Source: Sphingomicrobium arenosum
Lineage (GTDB): Bacteria; Pseudomonadota; Alphaproteobacteria; Sphingomonadales; Sphingomonadaceae
Direction: 5' to 3'
Length of the DNA: 64,000 nucleotides
Assembly (NCBI RefSeq): GCF_026157085.1
Contig: NZ_JANPVN010000001.1
Span: 1,054,001 to 1,118,000 of the forward strand
Shown here: piece by piece, positions 17,161 through 26,965 of the stretch
Numbering within the stretch: the first letter of the stretch is position 1
How the letters are laid out: each line of letters opens with the position of its first letter
Made by a program: the position numbers and the translations under genes
The notes under the pieces: generated by a model
What the model was told of the DNA's origin: nothing
The model's input: only the letters and a program-made list of their open reading frames with translations
The model's database searches: none

Positions 17161-17745
17161 ATGACCCGCCTTCTCTTCGCCTCCCCGCTCCACGAAGCCC
17201 GGCTCGACGTCGATCTCGAAGAGCTCGCTCGCACCATCCGCTATCTCGCCGAGGCCGATACGGCGGGCCAGCGTTGGGCCGAGGAAAAGGATTATTGGGG
17301 CTATACCAGCTACGCCAGCCTCGATGACCTCACCACCCGCGACCCTGCCATCGGCGAGCTGAAGCCCGTCCTCGAAAAGGAAGCGCGCGCCTTCGCCAAG
17401 GCGCTCGGCTGGGATCACAAGCCAAAGCTCGACCATATCTGGGTCAACCTCATGGAGCCCGGCGCCCATCACAGTGCTCATATCCACCCGCACAGCGTCC
17501 TGTCGGGCACGCTCTACGTCGAGGTACCGGAAAGCGCGGGCGCGATCCGCTTCGAGGATCCACGCCTGCCGATGATGATGGTCGCGCCCCTGCGCCGCGA
17601 GGATGCCCCCGAGCATCTCCAGCCCCATGTCACCATCGCGCCCTCCCCCGGCACCCTTCTCCTGTGGGAAAGTTTCCTGCGTCACGAGGTCATGCCCCAT
17701 CACGGCGAGCAAGAGCGCCTCTCGATCAGCTTCAACTTCTCGTGA
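17161..17745 (+). CDS. Putative 2OG-Fe(II) oxygenase (TIGR02466-like)
   Basis: The 194-residue product has the same fold signature as the divergent gene: NLMEPGAHHSAHIHPHSVLSG with an HxH iron site (His107/His109), GTLLLWESFLRHEVMPHHG with a distal His (His175), and an Arg in ERLSISFNF (Arg186). It lacks the Lys/Ala tail of its partner. Members are thought to hydroxylate unknown protein or small-molecule targets. Its stop overlaps the GTG of the next gene (GTGA), so the two are coupled. Confidence 0.8.
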   Translation: MTRLLFASPLHEARLDVDLEELARTIRYLAEADTAGQRWAEEKDYWGYTSYASLDDLTTRDPAIGELKPVLEKEARAFAKALGWDHKPKLDHIWVNLMEPGAHHSAHIHPHSVLSGTLYVEVPESAGAIRFEDPRLPMMMVAPLRREDAPEHLQPHVTIAPSPGTLLLWESFLRHEVMPHHGEQERLSISFNFS

Positions 17746-18245
17746 CGCGCCCCCGCGCCCGCATCGTCCGCCCGCGCTGGTGGGCGAGCGTCCTGCGCGC
17801 GGTGACGGCGGCGGCGCTCCTGATCGTCATCGCCGTCATCCTCATCGCGTCATGGTCCGACGGCGGCGTTTCGCTTTGGGGCAGGATGTACGCCACGACC
17901 CTCGCCGCCGCGCTGCTGGTCGCGGCGATCGTCATCGTCAACGCGCTCCCACCCTCTCGCGTCGAGATCGACGAGGAGTGTATCGCGATCATCGGCCTTC
18001 TCTATGACCGGCACATCCACTGGTCCGAGGTAGAACGGATCGAGCAGCGGCCCAACTACCGCCTGCCAGGCGATCACGTCCTGATCCTGGTCGACGGATC
18101 GCGCTTGCCGCGACGCCGGTGGGACCGTTTCTGGATCGCGGGCTACCAGATCCCTCCCGGCAACGACCTTGCCGCCGACAAGCTCGCCGCGACCCTGCGC
18201 CGTCACTGGAACGCCTGGCGTCGACGCGCCGCTCACGACGCCTGA
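17742..18245 (+). CDS. Two-TM membrane protein with a PH-like C-terminal domain
   Basis: The 167-residue product probably starts at GTG 17742, overlapping the upstream stop. Two TM helices (about residues 17-37 and 46-66) are followed by a cytoplasmic region. The pattern VEIDEECIAIIGLLYDRHIHWSEVERIE and DHVLILVDGSRLPRR resembles the bacterial PH-like (YdbT/DUF304) fold. The hint is structural only. Coupling to the oxygenase suggests joint expression but no clear role. Confidence 0.7.
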   Translation: MTRPRARIVRPRWWASVLRAVTAAALLIVIAVILIASWSDGGVSLWGRMYATTLAAALLVAAIVIVNALPPSRVEIDEECIAIIGLLYDRHIHWSEVERIEQRPNYRLPGDHVLILVDGSRLPRRRWDRFWIAGYQIPPGNDLAADKLAATLRRHWNAWRRRAAHDA

Positions 18246-18345
18246 CCTGCCGCCTTTTCGACAAACGGCGGTGACCGTTCATTGCGCTGACAGCCGCCCC
18301 GCCCCACCCCATGGGTGCAAAGCCGCCACGGGAGCCGTCCGCCAA

Positions 18346-19374
18346 ATGTTGTCCATCCTCGCCGCCGCCACGCTCGTCGCCGACCGCTGCGCCTACGAAG
18401 GCCCGCCCCCGCTCGCGCTCGACCCCGCCGCCTTCGCCGCGCCCGAACAGGTCGCGGCGCCGCTGCCCGACTTCGACCCCACCTTCGACACGGCGCTTCA
18501 AAAGGCCAAGAGCGACGCGCTCGGCGTCGCTGTCTATCGCCGCGGCCAGCCCGTTTGGAGCCGCACCCACGGCATCGCCGCAGCTCAGCATTTTCACTGG
18601 GCCAGCATCGGCAAATCCGCGCTCGCCGTCGCCATCCTCCAGCTGGTCGACGAAGGCCGCCTCTCGCTCGACACCACGATCGAGCGCTGGGCGCCCGACA
18701 CGCCTTATGCCGACGCCATCACCATCGCCGACCTGCTCAGCCACAAGAGTGGCCTCTACAGCGCCACCGAGGACCCCGACCAGGCCGCCACGCGCCCCAT
18801 GGGCTATGCCGACAAGGGCTATTTCTTCTGCCCCGGCCAGCATTTCAAATATTCGAATGATGGCTACCGCCAGCTCGGCGCCATCCTCGCCGCCGTGGAG
18901 GGCAAGCCATGGCAGCAATCGGTGCGCGAGCGCGTACTCGCCCCGCTCGGCCTGACGCATGCCATCGTCATCGACGAGGCCAATGCCGCCAGCGTGCTCG
19001 TCCCCGATGGCGTCGGCCAGTCGGCGCTCGAACCCGGCCCCGCAGGCGGTCTTGCCGGCAGCCCCTCCGACCTTGCCGTCTATTGGGGTGCGCTGATGGA
19101 AAGCCGCCTCCTGCCCCAGCCCCTGCGCGACACGATGGTCTCGTGCCTTTACCCGATGGGCGATGGCGTCAGCTATTACGGTCATGGCGCGATGGTCTGG
19201 AACATGGCGGCCGACAATCTCTATCTCATCGGCCATGCCGGGGGGATGAAGGGCCAGAACAGCGTTGTCCTCTATTCGCCCGCCGACGAGCTCACCGTCG
19301 CGGTCGCCAATGTCGGCCCCGCGCAGGCCGCCGCCATCGCCAAGCTCTTCATCGACCGCGCCCGCGCCGACTAG
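18346..19374 (+). CDS. Serine hydrolase of the beta-lactamase/penicillin-binding (class C-like) family
   Basis: The 342-residue product carries the three class C-like motifs: SxxK as SIGK (87-90, in HFHWASIGKSALAV), YxN as YSN (in KYSNDGYRQLG) and HxG as HAG (in GHAGGMKGQN). A short hydrophobic N-terminus (MLSILAAATLVADRC) may be a signal peptide. Many such proteins are esterases or D-Ala/peptide hydrolases rather than antibiotic beta-lactamases, and nothing here marks it as a resistance gene. It is one of three members in the window. The gap to ychF is 62 nt. Confidence 0.85.
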   Translation: MLSILAAATLVADRCAYEGPPPLALDPAAFAAPEQVAAPLPDFDPTFDTALQKAKSDALGVAVYRRGQPVWSRTHGIAAAQHFHWASIGKSALAVAILQLVDEGRLSLDTTIERWAPDTPYADAITIADLLSHKSGLYSATEDPDQAATRPMGYADKGYFFCPGQHFKYSNDGYRQLGAILAAVEGKPWQQSVRERVLAPLGLTHAIVIDEANAASVLVPDGVGQSALEPGPAGGLAGSPSDLAVYWGALMESRLLPQPLRDTMVSCLYPMGDGVSYYGHGAMVWNMAADNLYLIGHAGGMKGQNSVVLYSPADELTVAVANVGPAQAAAIAKLFIDRARAD

Positions 19375-19436
19375 GCGTTGCCCACCGCCCCGCGATCCCC
19401 TAACAGCCTCGCGAGATTAGATTTCACGAGGTTCCC

Positions 19437-20537
19437 ATGGGTTTCAAATGCGGCATCGTCGGGCTGCCCAACGTCGGCAAGTCCACCCTGTTCAACGCGC
19501 TCACCGAGACGCAGTCGGCACAGGCCGCCAACTATCCCTTCTGCACCATCGAGCCCAACGTGGGTCAGGTCGCCGTGCCCGACCCGCGCCTCGACAAGAT
19601 CGCGGGCATCGCGGGCTCGGCAAAGATCATCCCGACCCAGCTCGCCTTCGTCGACATCGCCGGCCTCGTGAAGGGCGCGTCGAAGGGCGAGGGCCTCGGC
19701 AACCAGTTCCTCGCCAACATCCGCGAGGTGGACGCCATCGTCCACGTCCTGCGCTGCTTCGAGGATGACGACATCCAGCACGTCTCCAACCATGTCGATC
19801 CCATCGCGGACGCCGAAGTGGTCGAGACCGAACTGCTCCTCGCCGACCTCGAAAGCCTCGAGAAGCGCGTGCCCAATGCGCAAAAGCGCGCGACCGGCGG
19901 CGACAAGGACGCCAAGATCATGGCGAGCGTGCTCGGCAAGGCGCTCGATCTGCTGCGCGACGGCAAGCCTGCGCGCCTCACCGACATCAATGACGAGGAA
20001 GAGGCCAGGCATTTCCGCCAGGCCCAGCTACTGACCGCCAAGCCCGTCCTCTATGTCTGCAACGTCAACGAGGACGATGCGGCCAATGGCAATGACTATT
20101 CGGCCAAGGTGTTCGAAAAGGCCAAGGCCGAGGGCGCCGAAGCCGTCATCGTCTCCGCCGCGATCGAGGCCGACATGGTCGGCATGGACCCCGCCGAGCG
20201 GCTCGAGTTCCTCGGCGAGATGGGGCTCGAGGAAACCGGCCTCAACCGCATCATCCGCGCCGGCTACGACCTCCTCAACCTCCATACCTTCTTCACCTGC
20301 GGCCCCAAGGAAGCGCGGGCCTGGACCGTCGCCAAGGGTGCCAAGGCCCCCCAAGCCGCGGGCGAGATCCACACCGACTTCGAACGCGGCTTCATCCGCG
20401 CCGAGACCATCGCCTTCGACGACTATGTCGAACTCGGCGGCGAATCCGGCGCGCGCGATGCAGGCAAGCTGCGGCAGGAAGGCAAGGAATATGTCGTCCA
20501 CGACGGCGACATCATGATGTTCAAGTTCAACGTCTGA
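19437..20537 (+). CDS. ychF: Ribosome-associated GTPase/ATPase YchF
   Basis: The 366-residue product is the universally conserved Obg-related P-loop NTPase YchF (OLA1). The P-loop is [14 protein letters not shown] near the N-terminus. The [15 protein letters not shown] switch region, [22 protein letters not shown] and the C-terminal TGS domain ([16 protein letters not shown]...) are all present. The protein binds ribosomes and ATP and affects stress responses. The ATG at 19437 fits the family start. The stop overlaps the next gene (TGATG). Confidence 0.97.
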   Translation: MGFKCGIVGLPNVGKSTLFNALTETQSAQAANYPFCTIEPNVGQVAVPDPRLDKIAGIAGSAKIIPTQLAFVDIAGLVKGASKGEGLGNQFLANIREVDAIVHVLRCFEDDDIQHVSNHVDPIADAEVVETELLLADLESLEKRVPNAQKRATGGDKDAKIMASVLGKALDLLRDGKPARLTDINDEEEARHFRQAQLLTAKPVLYVCNVNEDDAANGNDYSAKVFEKAKAEGAEAVIVSAAIEADMVGMDPAERLEFLGEMGLEETGLNRIIRAGYDLLNLHTFFTCGPKEARAWTVAKGAKAPQAAGEIHTDFERGFIRAETIAFDDYVELGGESGARDAGKLRQEGKEYVVHDGDIMMFKFNV

Positions 20538-20989
20538 TGCTCTTCTGGGAAGATCTGGAGGTCGGCGAGCGCTATGAACTCGGCACCACCGAGGTGACGC
20601 GCGAGGAAGTGATTTCCTTCGCCGAGCGCTACGACCCCCAGCCTTTCCATCTCTCCGACGAAGCCGCCGCCATGACCCATTTCGGGCGCATCAGCGCGTC
20701 CGGCTGGCATACGTGCGCGATGGTCATGCGCGTCATCGTCGACAGTTTCACGCAGCGCCAACTCGCCAGCGTCGGCTCGCCCGGCGTCGACAATTTGCGT
20801 TGGCTCAAGCCTGTTTTCCCGGGCGACACGCTGACCGTAACCTCCGAAACGCTCGAGGCCACGCCTTCGCGCTCCAAACCCGGCCTTGGCAGCGCGCGCA
20901 GCCGCATCGAGGCGGTGAACCAGGACGGGGTGAAGGTCCTCACGATGGACACCATCCTCCTCGTCCTGCGCCGTCCCAGCGCCGACTAG
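20537..20989 (+). CDS. MaoC-like hotdog-fold hydratase/dehydratase
   Basis: The 150-residue product is a single hotdog domain with the hydratase-type motif YDPQPFHLSDEAA and GRISASGWHTCAM, the catalytic Asp/His arrangement of R-specific enoyl-CoA hydratases. It begins WEDLEVGERYELGTTEVTRE, typical of the family. Likely substrate is an enoyl-CoA or related thioester; the exact pathway is not indicated. It is translationally coupled to ychF (TGATG). Confidence 0.88.
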   Translation: MLFWEDLEVGERYELGTTEVTREEVISFAERYDPQPFHLSDEAAAMTHFGRISASGWHTCAMVMRVIVDSFTQRQLASVGSPGVDNLRWLKPVFPGDTLTVTSETLEATPSRSKPGLGSARSRIEAVNQDGVKVLTMDTILLVLRRPSAD

Positions 20990-21014
20990 CCCCACAACAG
21001 CCCCCGCCCTTCAC

Positions 21015-21098
21015 CGTCATCCCAGCGCAGGCTGGGATCCATGCCAACCCGCCTGCAATCCGTTCCAGGCATGAGCCCCAGCCTGCGCTGGGGCGACG
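21015..21098. repeat. Inverted pair of CCCCAGC-type palindromic repeats
   Basis: Unit 1 (21015-21045) and unit 2 (21068-21098) are 31 nt each and are imperfect reverse complements; each also contains its own dyad (CCCAGC...GCTGGG and CCCCAGC...GCTGGGG). They match the copies at 3660-3729. They lie in the 3'-3' gap between the MaoC-like gene and petC. Confidence 0.75.
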
Positions 21099-21127
21099 CC
21101 GGATGATGGCGCTCCGAACACAAAGAA

Positions 21128-21164
21128 AAAGGCCCGGCGGATCGCTCCACCGGGCCTTTTTTTT
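21128..21164. terminator. Bidirectional terminator between the MaoC-like gene and petC
   Basis: AAGGCCCGG (21129-21137) and CCGGGCCTT (21150-21158) form the stem, with an eight-T run on the plus side and AAAAA on the other. It can serve the convergent transcripts from both sides. Confidence 0.85.
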
Positions 21165-21187
21165 CATCGACCGTATGGCTGGAGGGC

Positions 21188-22174
21188 TCAGCCCTTCACA
21201 CCGCGACCATGTTCGGCGGCTTCGGCCTTGGCCTCTTCGCGCTCTGCCATGTTCTCGGGATCCAGCGGACCCTTGGCCACGACCTTGCGCTTGGCTTCCG
21301 CCCAGATCTGGCGATAGCTCATATAGGCAAACACCGTCGCAAAGGCGAGGAAGATGAGCACCGCGAGACCGGCATTCTTGCGCGTATCGGCCTTGGGCTC
21401 GGCCGCCCACATCAGGAAGGCCGCGACGTCGGCCGACATCTGCTCGACGGTCGCCTCGGGGGCGCCTTCGGGATAGTCGACCTGGCCGTCCGCCGTGATC
21501 GGCGCGGGCATGGCGATGTTGAGGTTGGGGAAATAAGGGTTGTGATACAGCCCCTCGCCCGGCTGCGCCTCGGGGAATTCCTCGGCCAGCTCCTCCGCGC
21601 TCTGCTCATAGCCCTGGTAGGGGTCCTGATAGCCGGTCAGCAGCGAGTAGATATAGGCCGGACCGTCGGCGCGCGCCTTGGCAATCAGCGACAGGTCGGG
21701 CGGATAGGCATTGTTGTTCGCCGCACGCGCCGCAACTTCGTTCGCATAGGGGTTCGGGAAACGATCCGCCGGCAGCGCCGGACGCGTCGAGGCTTCACCC
21801 GTGTCGGGGTTCACCGTCGGCACTTCGATCGCCCAGTTGGCGGCAAAGGCCTTCACCTGCTCGGGCGTATAGCCGAGGTCCTCGAGGTTGCGGAACGCCA
21901 CATACTGCATGCCGTGGCACGAGGCGCAGACGTTCTGGAACACCGCGAAGCCACGCTGCAGCTGGGCCTGGTCGTAACGACCGAAGGCACCGTCGAAGGT
22001 GAAGTCGACATCCTTGTTGGCCTTGTGCAGCACATGCTCGGCGCTCTCCGCCGGCGGCTCCTTGAAGTAGTTCGCCGCGTCGGTGACGAAGGCGATGAGC
22101 AGCACCCCGAGGAAGCCGAGGCCGATCAGGAACGCAAAGCCGCGGATGCCGATGAATTTCAAAAGCTGACCCAT
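21188..22174 (-). CDS. petC: Cytochrome c1 of the bc1 complex
   Basis: The 328-residue membrane-anchored c-type cytochrome passes electrons from the Rieske protein to a soluble or membrane cytochrome c. The haem-binding CASCH is at residues 83-87, in VCASCHGMQYVAFRNLEDLG. The N-terminal hydrophobic stretch (residues 10-32) is the signal/anchor. A C-terminal TM helix (AGLAVLIFLAFATVFAYMSYRQIW) anchors it. It is third in petA-petB-petC; the cytochrome b gene is 22 nt upstream. It is a separate gene, not fused to cytochrome b. Confidence 0.97.
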   Translation of the reverse strand: MGQLLKFIGIRGFAFLIGLGFLGVLLIAFVTDAANYFKEPPAESAEHVLHKANKDVDFTFDGAFGRYDQAQLQRGFAVFQNVCASCHGMQYVAFRNLEDLGYTPEQVKAFAANWAIEVPTVNPDTGEASTRPALPADRFPNPYANEVAARAANNNAYPPDLSLIAKARADGPAYIYSLLTGYQDPYQGYEQSAEELAEEFPEAQPGEGLYHNPYFPNLNIAMPAPITADGQVDYPEGAPEATVEQMSADVAAFLMWAAEPKADTRKNAGLAVLIFLAFATVFAYMSYRQIWAEAKRKVVAKGPLDPENMAEREEAKAEAAEHGRGVKG

Positions 22175-22195
22175 GGTCGTGTCGGTCCTTCGTTC

Positions 22196-23482
22196 TTAAG
22201 CCTTGGCGAGCCCGTAGGGCGCGCTTTCCTCCGCTTCGCCGTGCAGCACCGAACTCGAGATCGAGTTGGGCATGGGCAGCGGCTTCTCGAACTTCGAGAT
22301 CAGCGGCAGGATGATGAGGAAGTGGGCGAAATAATAGGCCGTGGCGATCTGCATGATCGCGACCACCGGGGCAGTCGGTTCGGCGCCACCGGCCCAGCCG
22401 AGCAGGAGCACGTCGACGATCAGGATCATGAAGAAAACCTTGAACATCGGGCGATAATGCCCCGAGCGCACCGGCGAGCGGTCGAGCCACGGCAAGAGGA
22501 AGAGCAGCAGGATCGAGCCGAACATCGCGATCACGCCCCACAGCTTGGCGGGCAGGATGAAGTCCACCGTGAAGGCCTTCAGGATGCCGTAGAAGGGCAG
22601 GAAGTACCATTCGGGCACGATGTGCGCGGGCGTCGCCAGCGGGTTGGCCTCGATATAATTGTCGGGGTGACCCAGCGCGTTGGGCGCGAAGAAGACGACC
22701 GCGGCATAAAGCATCAGGAAGGCGAGCACGAACCAGCCGTCCTTGGCGGTGAAGAACGGGTGGAAGGGCAGCGTGTCCTTCTCGGTCTTCACGTCGACGC
22801 CGGTCGGGTTGGACGAACCCGGGATGTGCAGCGCCCAGGTCTTCAGGATCACCACCGCCGCGATCACGAAGGGCAGCAGATAGTGCAGCGAGAAGAAGCG
22901 CGTCAGCGCGGCCTGGTCGGGGGCATAGCCACCCAGCAGGAAGACGCGCAGCGGTTCGCCGACGACCGGGAAGGCCGAGAAGAAGCCGGTGATGACCTGC
23001 GCGCCCCAGTAGCTCATCTGGCCCCAGGGAAGCACATAGCCCATGAAGGCGGTCGCCATCATCAGGAGGTAGACGACGAGGCCGAGCATCCAGACGAGCT
23101 CGCGCGGCGCCTTGTAGGAGCCGTAGAACAGCCCGCGGAAGATGTGGATGTAGACGACGATGAAGAAGAAGCTTGCCCCGTTGGCGTGGGCATAGCGCAG
23201 GAACCAGCCCGAATTGACGTCGCGCATGATGTGCTCGGTCGATCCGAAGGCGGTGCCGATGCCGCTATTGTACCACATCGCCAGCGTGATGCCGGTGACG
23301 ATCTGGATCATCAGGAAGACCCCGGCGAGCACGCCGAAGTTCCACGCATAGTTGAGGTTGCGCGGCACGGGATAGCCGCCACCGACGGCGCCATAGACCA
23401 TGCGGGGGAGCGGCAGGCGCTGGTCGATCCAGTGGCCCAGCTGCGTCTTGGGTTCGTAAGGCTTTGCCCAGGCGAAACTCAT
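22196..23482 (-). CDS. petB: Cytochrome b of the bc1 complex
   Basis: The 428-residue multi-helix protein holds both b haems and the quinol oxidation and reduction sites. Signatures include [38 protein letters not shown] (haem-ligating His region), [19 protein letters not shown] and the Qo-site [15 protein letters not shown] (PEWY). Eight TM helices are consistent with the length. It is second in petABC, 12 nt after petA. Confidence 0.97.
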   Translation of the reverse strand: MSFAWAKPYEPKTQLGHWIDQRLPLPRMVYGAVGGGYPVPRNLNYAWNFGVLAGVFLMIQIVTGITLAMWYNSGIGTAFGSTEHIMRDVNSGWFLRYAHANGASFFFIVVYIHIFRGLFYGSYKAPRELVWMLGLVVYLLMMATAFMGYVLPWGQMSYWGAQVITGFFSAFPVVGEPLRVFLLGGYAPDQAALTRFFSLHYLLPFVIAAVVILKTWALHIPGSSNPTGVDVKTEKDTLPFHPFFTAKDGWFVLAFLMLYAAVVFFAPNALGHPDNYIEANPLATPAHIVPEWYFLPFYGILKAFTVDFILPAKLWGVIAMFGSILLLFLLPWLDRSPVRSGHYRPMFKVFFMILIVDVLLLGWAGGAEPTAPVVAIMQIATAYYFAHFLIILPLISKFEKPLPMPNSISSSVLHGEAEESAPYGLAKA

Positions 23483-23493
23483 AGTTCTTCTTC

Positions 23494-24069
23494 CTAGCCG
23501 ATCCGGATGAGGGTGTCGGAGACGAATTCAAATTCAGGCACGACGAGGTTGGTCGGCGCCGGCCCTTTGCGGATGCGACCCGCGGTGTCGTAGTGCGAGC
23601 CGTGGCAGGGGCAGAAATAGCCGTCGTAATCGCCCTTATTCTCGCCCTCGGCGGCCCCCAGCGGCACGCAGCCGAGGTGGGTGCAAACGCCCATGGTGAC
23701 GAGCCAGTTGGCCTTGCCCTCGGCGGTGCGCTCGGCGAGCGTCTGCGGATCGCGCAGGCTCGAGGCGTCGACCGCATTGGCCTCCTCGATCTCGGCGTCG
23801 GTCAGGTTGCGCACGAACACCGGCTGCTTGCGCCAGCTGGTCTTGATCGCCTGGCCCTTCTCGACCTTCGAGATGTCGACCTCGATCGAGGCAAGCGCCA
23901 GCACGTCGGCGGGCGGGCTCATCTGGTTGACGAGCGGAAAGGCGACCGCGCCCACGCCCACCGCGCCGAACGAGACGGCGGCGATGTCGAGAAAGTCGCG
24001 GCGACGCACGCCGGTCTCGGCAGTGCTGTCTTCTTTGAGGAGGGGGTCAGGCTGTTCGACCGTGGCCAT
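23494..24069 (-). CDS. petA: Rieske iron-sulfur subunit of the bc1 complex
   Basis: The 191-residue subunit carries a 2Fe-2S cluster. Cluster ligands are in CTHLGC (129-134: Cys129, His131, disulfide Cys134) and CPCHGSH (153-159: Cys153, disulfide Cys155, His156). A Tat-type RRRDFLDIA motif (22-30) and an anchor helix (about 29-47) lie at the N-terminus. It is the first gene of petABC, transcribed away from hemF, with a 10-bp inverted repeat in the shared upstream region. Confidence 0.97.
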   Translation of the reverse strand: MATVEQPDPLLKEDSTAETGVRRRDFLDIAAVSFGAVGVGAVAFPLVNQMSPPADVLALASIEVDISKVEKGQAIKTSWRKQPVFVRNLTDAEIEEANAVDASSLRDPQTLAERTAEGKANWLVTMGVCTHLGCVPLGAAEGENKGDYDGYFCPCHGSHYDTAGRIRKGPAPTNLVVPEFEFVSDTLIRIG

Positions 24070-24118
24070 GGATGATCCCTAAGTCTAGGCTTGCTTCGCG
24101 AAAAGGGGCCCTCAAGCG

Positions 24119-24166
24119 AATGGGGACCCACAGGTTGGGCGCCTGATAGACGCGATGGTCCCCATT
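24119..24166. promoter_or_regulatory. 10-bp inverted repeat in the petA-hemF intergenic region
   Basis: AATGGGGACC (24119-24128) and GGTCCCCATT (24157-24166) are exact reverse complements separated by 28 nt, within the 172-nt divergent region. It could be an operator for a regulator co-controlling respiration and haem synthesis. No known binding-site consensus is claimed. Confidence 0.45.
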
Positions 24167-24241
24167 TGCCAAGGCCGGATTTCGCCTTTGCCTGGCCGAC
24201 AACGGGTTGCGCCTTCGCGACGACACGATAAAGCGGCGCTC

Positions 24242-25099
24242 ATGCAACCACTTGACGATCAGCAACAGGCCGCCCGCGACTGGTTCGAGAAGCTCCGCGA
24301 CCGGATTTGTGCCGCTTTCGAGGCGATCGAGCGCGAGGCCGGCTCCGACGCCAGCTTCGATTACACCAGTTGGAAGCGCGAGGACGCCTCGGCGCCCGAC
24401 GGAAACGGCGGCGGCGGCACGCGCGGCACCATGAAGGGCAAGGTCTTCGAGAAGGTCGGCGTTAACGTCTCGACCGTGGGCGGCGAGTTCAGCCCCGAAT
24501 TCGCCCCCTCGATCCCCGGCGCCGAGGAAGACCCGCGCTTTTTCGCAACCGGCATCAGCCTCGTCGCGCACATGGCCAACCCCCATGTGCCCGCCGTCCA
24601 CATGAATACGCGATTCCTCACGACGACCAAGCGCTGGTTCGGCGGCGGCGCCGACCTCAACCCCGCCATCCCTTACGAGGACGACACCGAAGCCTTCCAC
24701 GCCCGGCTGCGCGCCGCCTGCGCCGCGCACGATGCGACCTACTACGACAAGTTCAAGAAGTGGGCGGACGACTATTTCTATCTGCCCCATCGCCAGGTGC
24801 ATCGCGGCGTCGGCGGCATCTTTTACGACCGTCTCGATGCGGCGGGCGAATTGTTCGAGCCGCAATTCGCCTTCACCCGCGATGTCGGCGAGGCGTTCCT
24901 CGACATCTTCCCGCAGATCGTCCGCAAACGGATGGACAACGATTGGAGCGAAGAGGACATGGGCGCCCTCCTCGACTTTCGCGGGCGCTATGTCGAATTC
25001 AACCTGCTCTACGACCGCGGCACGCTGTTCGGCCTCAAGACCGGCGGCAATGTCGATGCCATCCTCATGAGCCTGCCCCCGCTCGCGCGCTGGCAATAG
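24242..25099 (+). CDS. hemF: Oxygen-dependent coproporphyrinogen III oxidase
   Basis: The 285-residue cytoplasmic enzyme decarboxylates coproporphyrinogen III to protoporphyrinogen IX using O2. Family signatures are [46 protein letters not shown] and GGIFYDRL. The start at 24242 gives the usual N-terminus; an in-frame ATG at 24155 adds a non-family extension. It is divergent from petABC, which needs haem. Protein length is typical. Confidence 0.96.
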   Translation: MQPLDDQQQAARDWFEKLRDRICAAFEAIEREAGSDASFDYTSWKREDASAPDGNGGGGTRGTMKGKVFEKVGVNVSTVGGEFSPEFAPSIPGAEEDPRFFATGISLVAHMANPHVPAVHMNTRFLTTTKRWFGGGADLNPAIPYEDDTEAFHARLRAACAAHDATYYDKFKKWADDYFYLPHRQVHRGVGGIFYDRLDAAGELFEPQFAFTRDVGEAFLDIFPQIVRKRMDNDWSEEDMGALLDFRGRYVEFNLLYDRGTLFGLKTGGNVDAILMSLPPLARWQ

Positions 25100-25103
25100 G
25101 CCC

Positions 25104-25979
25104 TTAGCTGAGCGGTCCGCTGTCGACGGCGGGCACGCTCACCACCGGGTCGGCCGCATTGCCCGCCAGCTGGTGATAGATGCGCGCGAGGATGGTTGAA
25201 TAGACGATCGTCACCGCCGCCTGCGCCAGCGTCGAGACCAGGCCATGGGCGACTGCCGCCAGGTTCATCGGCTCGGGTTCGCCAAGCACCAGCTGGATCG
25301 CCAATCCGCCGATCAGTTCGACCGCGCCCATGAAGATGAAGACGCCGATCGACAGCAGCAGGACAAAGCCGAGGATGCGCCAGAAATGGCCCTTGGTCAG
25401 CGCCCAGCTGCGCTTCAGCACGGCGACCGGCCCGCCTTCCTCGGCCGCGATCACCGGCGTCGTGACCGCCAGCCGCATGCCGACCCAGAGGATGACGAGG
25501 ACGAAGGCGATGATCGCCAACGCCGCGGCGGGCGAGATGGTGTCGGGCGTCATCGCCTGGTCGAAATTGGCCAGCGCTGTCGTGCCCAAGGCCATCACGA
25601 CCAGCAGCGCAAAAAGAAGAAGCATCGGAATGATCAGCAGCAGCACCATGCCGATCGTCACCAGCGCCCGCTTGAGACCGCGACGCAGCGCATCGCCCAC
25701 GCTCGCGCCGCGGAACAGCGCGAGATAGCTGATCGCGATCGACCCGATGATGCTGACCAGCATGAACAGGAAGCTGAGGAAGGTGACGAGCGCATCGCCT
25801 TCGCTGGCATCGACATCGACCCCGCTGCCGACGACCTGGCTCTCGCCCGGCGAGAGCGTCATCAGGACCGTGCCCGGCAACACCACCGTCGCCAGCGCCA
25901 CGATGAACATCAGCCGCCCGTCGCGCGCGATGATCGGCCGCGCATCGTCCCACGCCTTGCTGATCGACAGTCGTGCCAT
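25104..25979 (-). CDS. Multi-pass membrane protein, GPDPase-membrane-domain-like
   Basis: The 291-residue protein begins [20 protein letters not shown] and has about six TM helices. The motif [20 protein letters not shown] and the overall layout resemble the glycerophosphoryl diester phosphodiesterase membrane-domain (DUF975/DUF7544-like) group. These are integral membrane proteins without a catalytic domain. The start at 25979 is chosen because the frame upstream reads antisense through lipB. It converges on hemF (4-nt gap). Function unknown. Confidence 0.72.
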   Translation of the reverse strand: MARLSISKAWDDARPIIARDGRLMFIVALATVVLPGTVLMTLSPGESQVVGSGVDVDASEGDALVTFLSFLFMLVSIIGSIAISYLALFRGASVGDALRRGLKRALVTIGMVLLLIIPMLLLFALLVVMALGTTALANFDQAMTPDTISPAAALAIIAFVLVILWVGMRLAVTTPVIAAEEGGPVAVLKRSWALTKGHFWRILGFVLLLSIGVFIFMGAVELIGGLAIQLVLGEPEPMNLAAVAHGLVSTLAQAAVTIVYSTILARIYHQLAGNAADPVVSVPAVDSGPLS

Positions 25980-26069
25980 GTCCGTTTGCTCCCCTATGGT
26001 GTCTTGCCTGCGACCATAGCAAAGCCGCGGCCCTTGCCAACCGCCGATGGGCAGCGCACATCGCGCGCC

Positions 26070-26732
26070 ATGGGAATCGAATGGCAGACCAGCGACGCGC
26101 CCGTCCCGTACGAAGATGCGCTCGCCGACATGACCGCGCGCGCCGAAGCGATCCGCGAGGGGCTCGCAACCGAGCGCATCTGGCTGCTCGAACATCCCCC
26201 GCTCTTCACCGCGGGCACCAGCGCCGATCCGGCCGAACTCTTCAACCCCGAGGGCTTCCCGGTCTACGATGCCGGTCGCGGCGGGCGCTACACCTATCAC
26301 GGGCCCGGCCAGCGGGTCGGCTATCTCAATCTCGACCTCGGCGCGCGCGGGCGCGATATCCGCCGTTTCGTCCACTGCCTCGAAGGCTGGATGATCGACG
26401 CGCTCGGCGACCTCGGCGTCGAGGCACGGCGCGAGCCCGGGCGTATCGGCATCTGGACCGGCCACGGCGCGCAGGAGGCCAAGATCGGCGCCATCGGCGT
26501 GCGCGTCAAACGCTGGGTCACGCTCCACGGCTTTTCGATCAACGTCGCCCCCGACCTCTCGCACTTCGGTGGCATCGTGCCGTGCGGCATCGCCGATTAT
26601 GGCGTCACCAGCCTCGAGAAGCTCGGCGCGCCAAGCGACATGGCCAGCGTCGATGCCGCGCTCGCCGCTTATGCCGACAACTTCCTTGCGCAGCTGTCGG
26701 GCAAGTGCCAGCAAGACGCCTGCACCTCATGA
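26070..26732 (+). CDS. lipB: Lipoyl(octanoyl) transferase
   Basis: The 220-residue enzyme moves octanoyl from acyl carrier protein to lipoyl domains, the first step of protein lipoylation. Signatures are [20 protein letters not shown], the substrate-lysine region [19 protein letters not shown], and the catalytic-cysteine motif [13 protein letters not shown]. The start ATG at 26070 gives [19 protein letters not shown]. It ends in ATGA with an ATG at 26729. The upstream neighbour is divergent. Confidence 0.96.
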   Translation: MGIEWQTSDAPVPYEDALADMTARAEAIREGLATERIWLLEHPPLFTAGTSADPAELFNPEGFPVYDAGRGGRYTYHGPGQRVGYLNLDLGARGRDIRRFVHCLEGWMIDALGDLGVEARREPGRIGIWTGHGAQEAKIGAIGVRVKRWVTLHGFSINVAPDLSHFGGIVPCGIADYGVTSLEKLGAPSDMASVDAALAAYADNFLAQLSGKCQQDACTS

Positions 26733-26746
26733 CCATCGGAGACATC

Positions 26747-26965
26747 ATGCGCCGCCTCATCCTCGCCAGCCTCGCCCTCCCGCTCCTCGCCTGTGGCGGT
26801 TCGGAGGAAGCCACCCCGGTCGAGGACCAGGGCGAGACCCCGGAAGTCGAGGCGATCGAGGGCCGCGACATCACCGCCATCGACGCGGCCACCGACAATG
26901 ACGCCGGCCTCGCCGACGACGACGTGCCTGGCCGCAATGCGGAACGCGAAAGCGAAGAGGACTAG
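26747..26965 (+). CDS. Small acidic lipoprotein (72 residues)
   Basis: A lipoprotein signal MRRLILASLALPLLAC (Cys16) is followed by a short acidic, low-complexity tail rich in D, E and A. The ATG at 26747 has GGAGA close upstream; an alternative ATG at 26729 would overlap lipB (ATGA). Its 3' end overlaps the queE stop by 4 nt on the other strand. Function unknown. Confidence 0.65.
   Translation: MRRLILASLALPLLACGGSEEATPVEDQGETPEVEAIEGRDITAIDAATDNDAGLADDDVPGRNAERESEED

Noticed and set aside
18346..19374. Antibiotic beta-lactamase
   Set aside because: SxxK/YxN/HxG motifs are shared with many esterases and peptidases; there is no resistance-specific context.
21209..23497. 762-codon plus-strand open frame antisense to petBC
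   Set aside because: Arg/Glu/His-rich reading of highly conserved cytochrome genes in the wrong frame.
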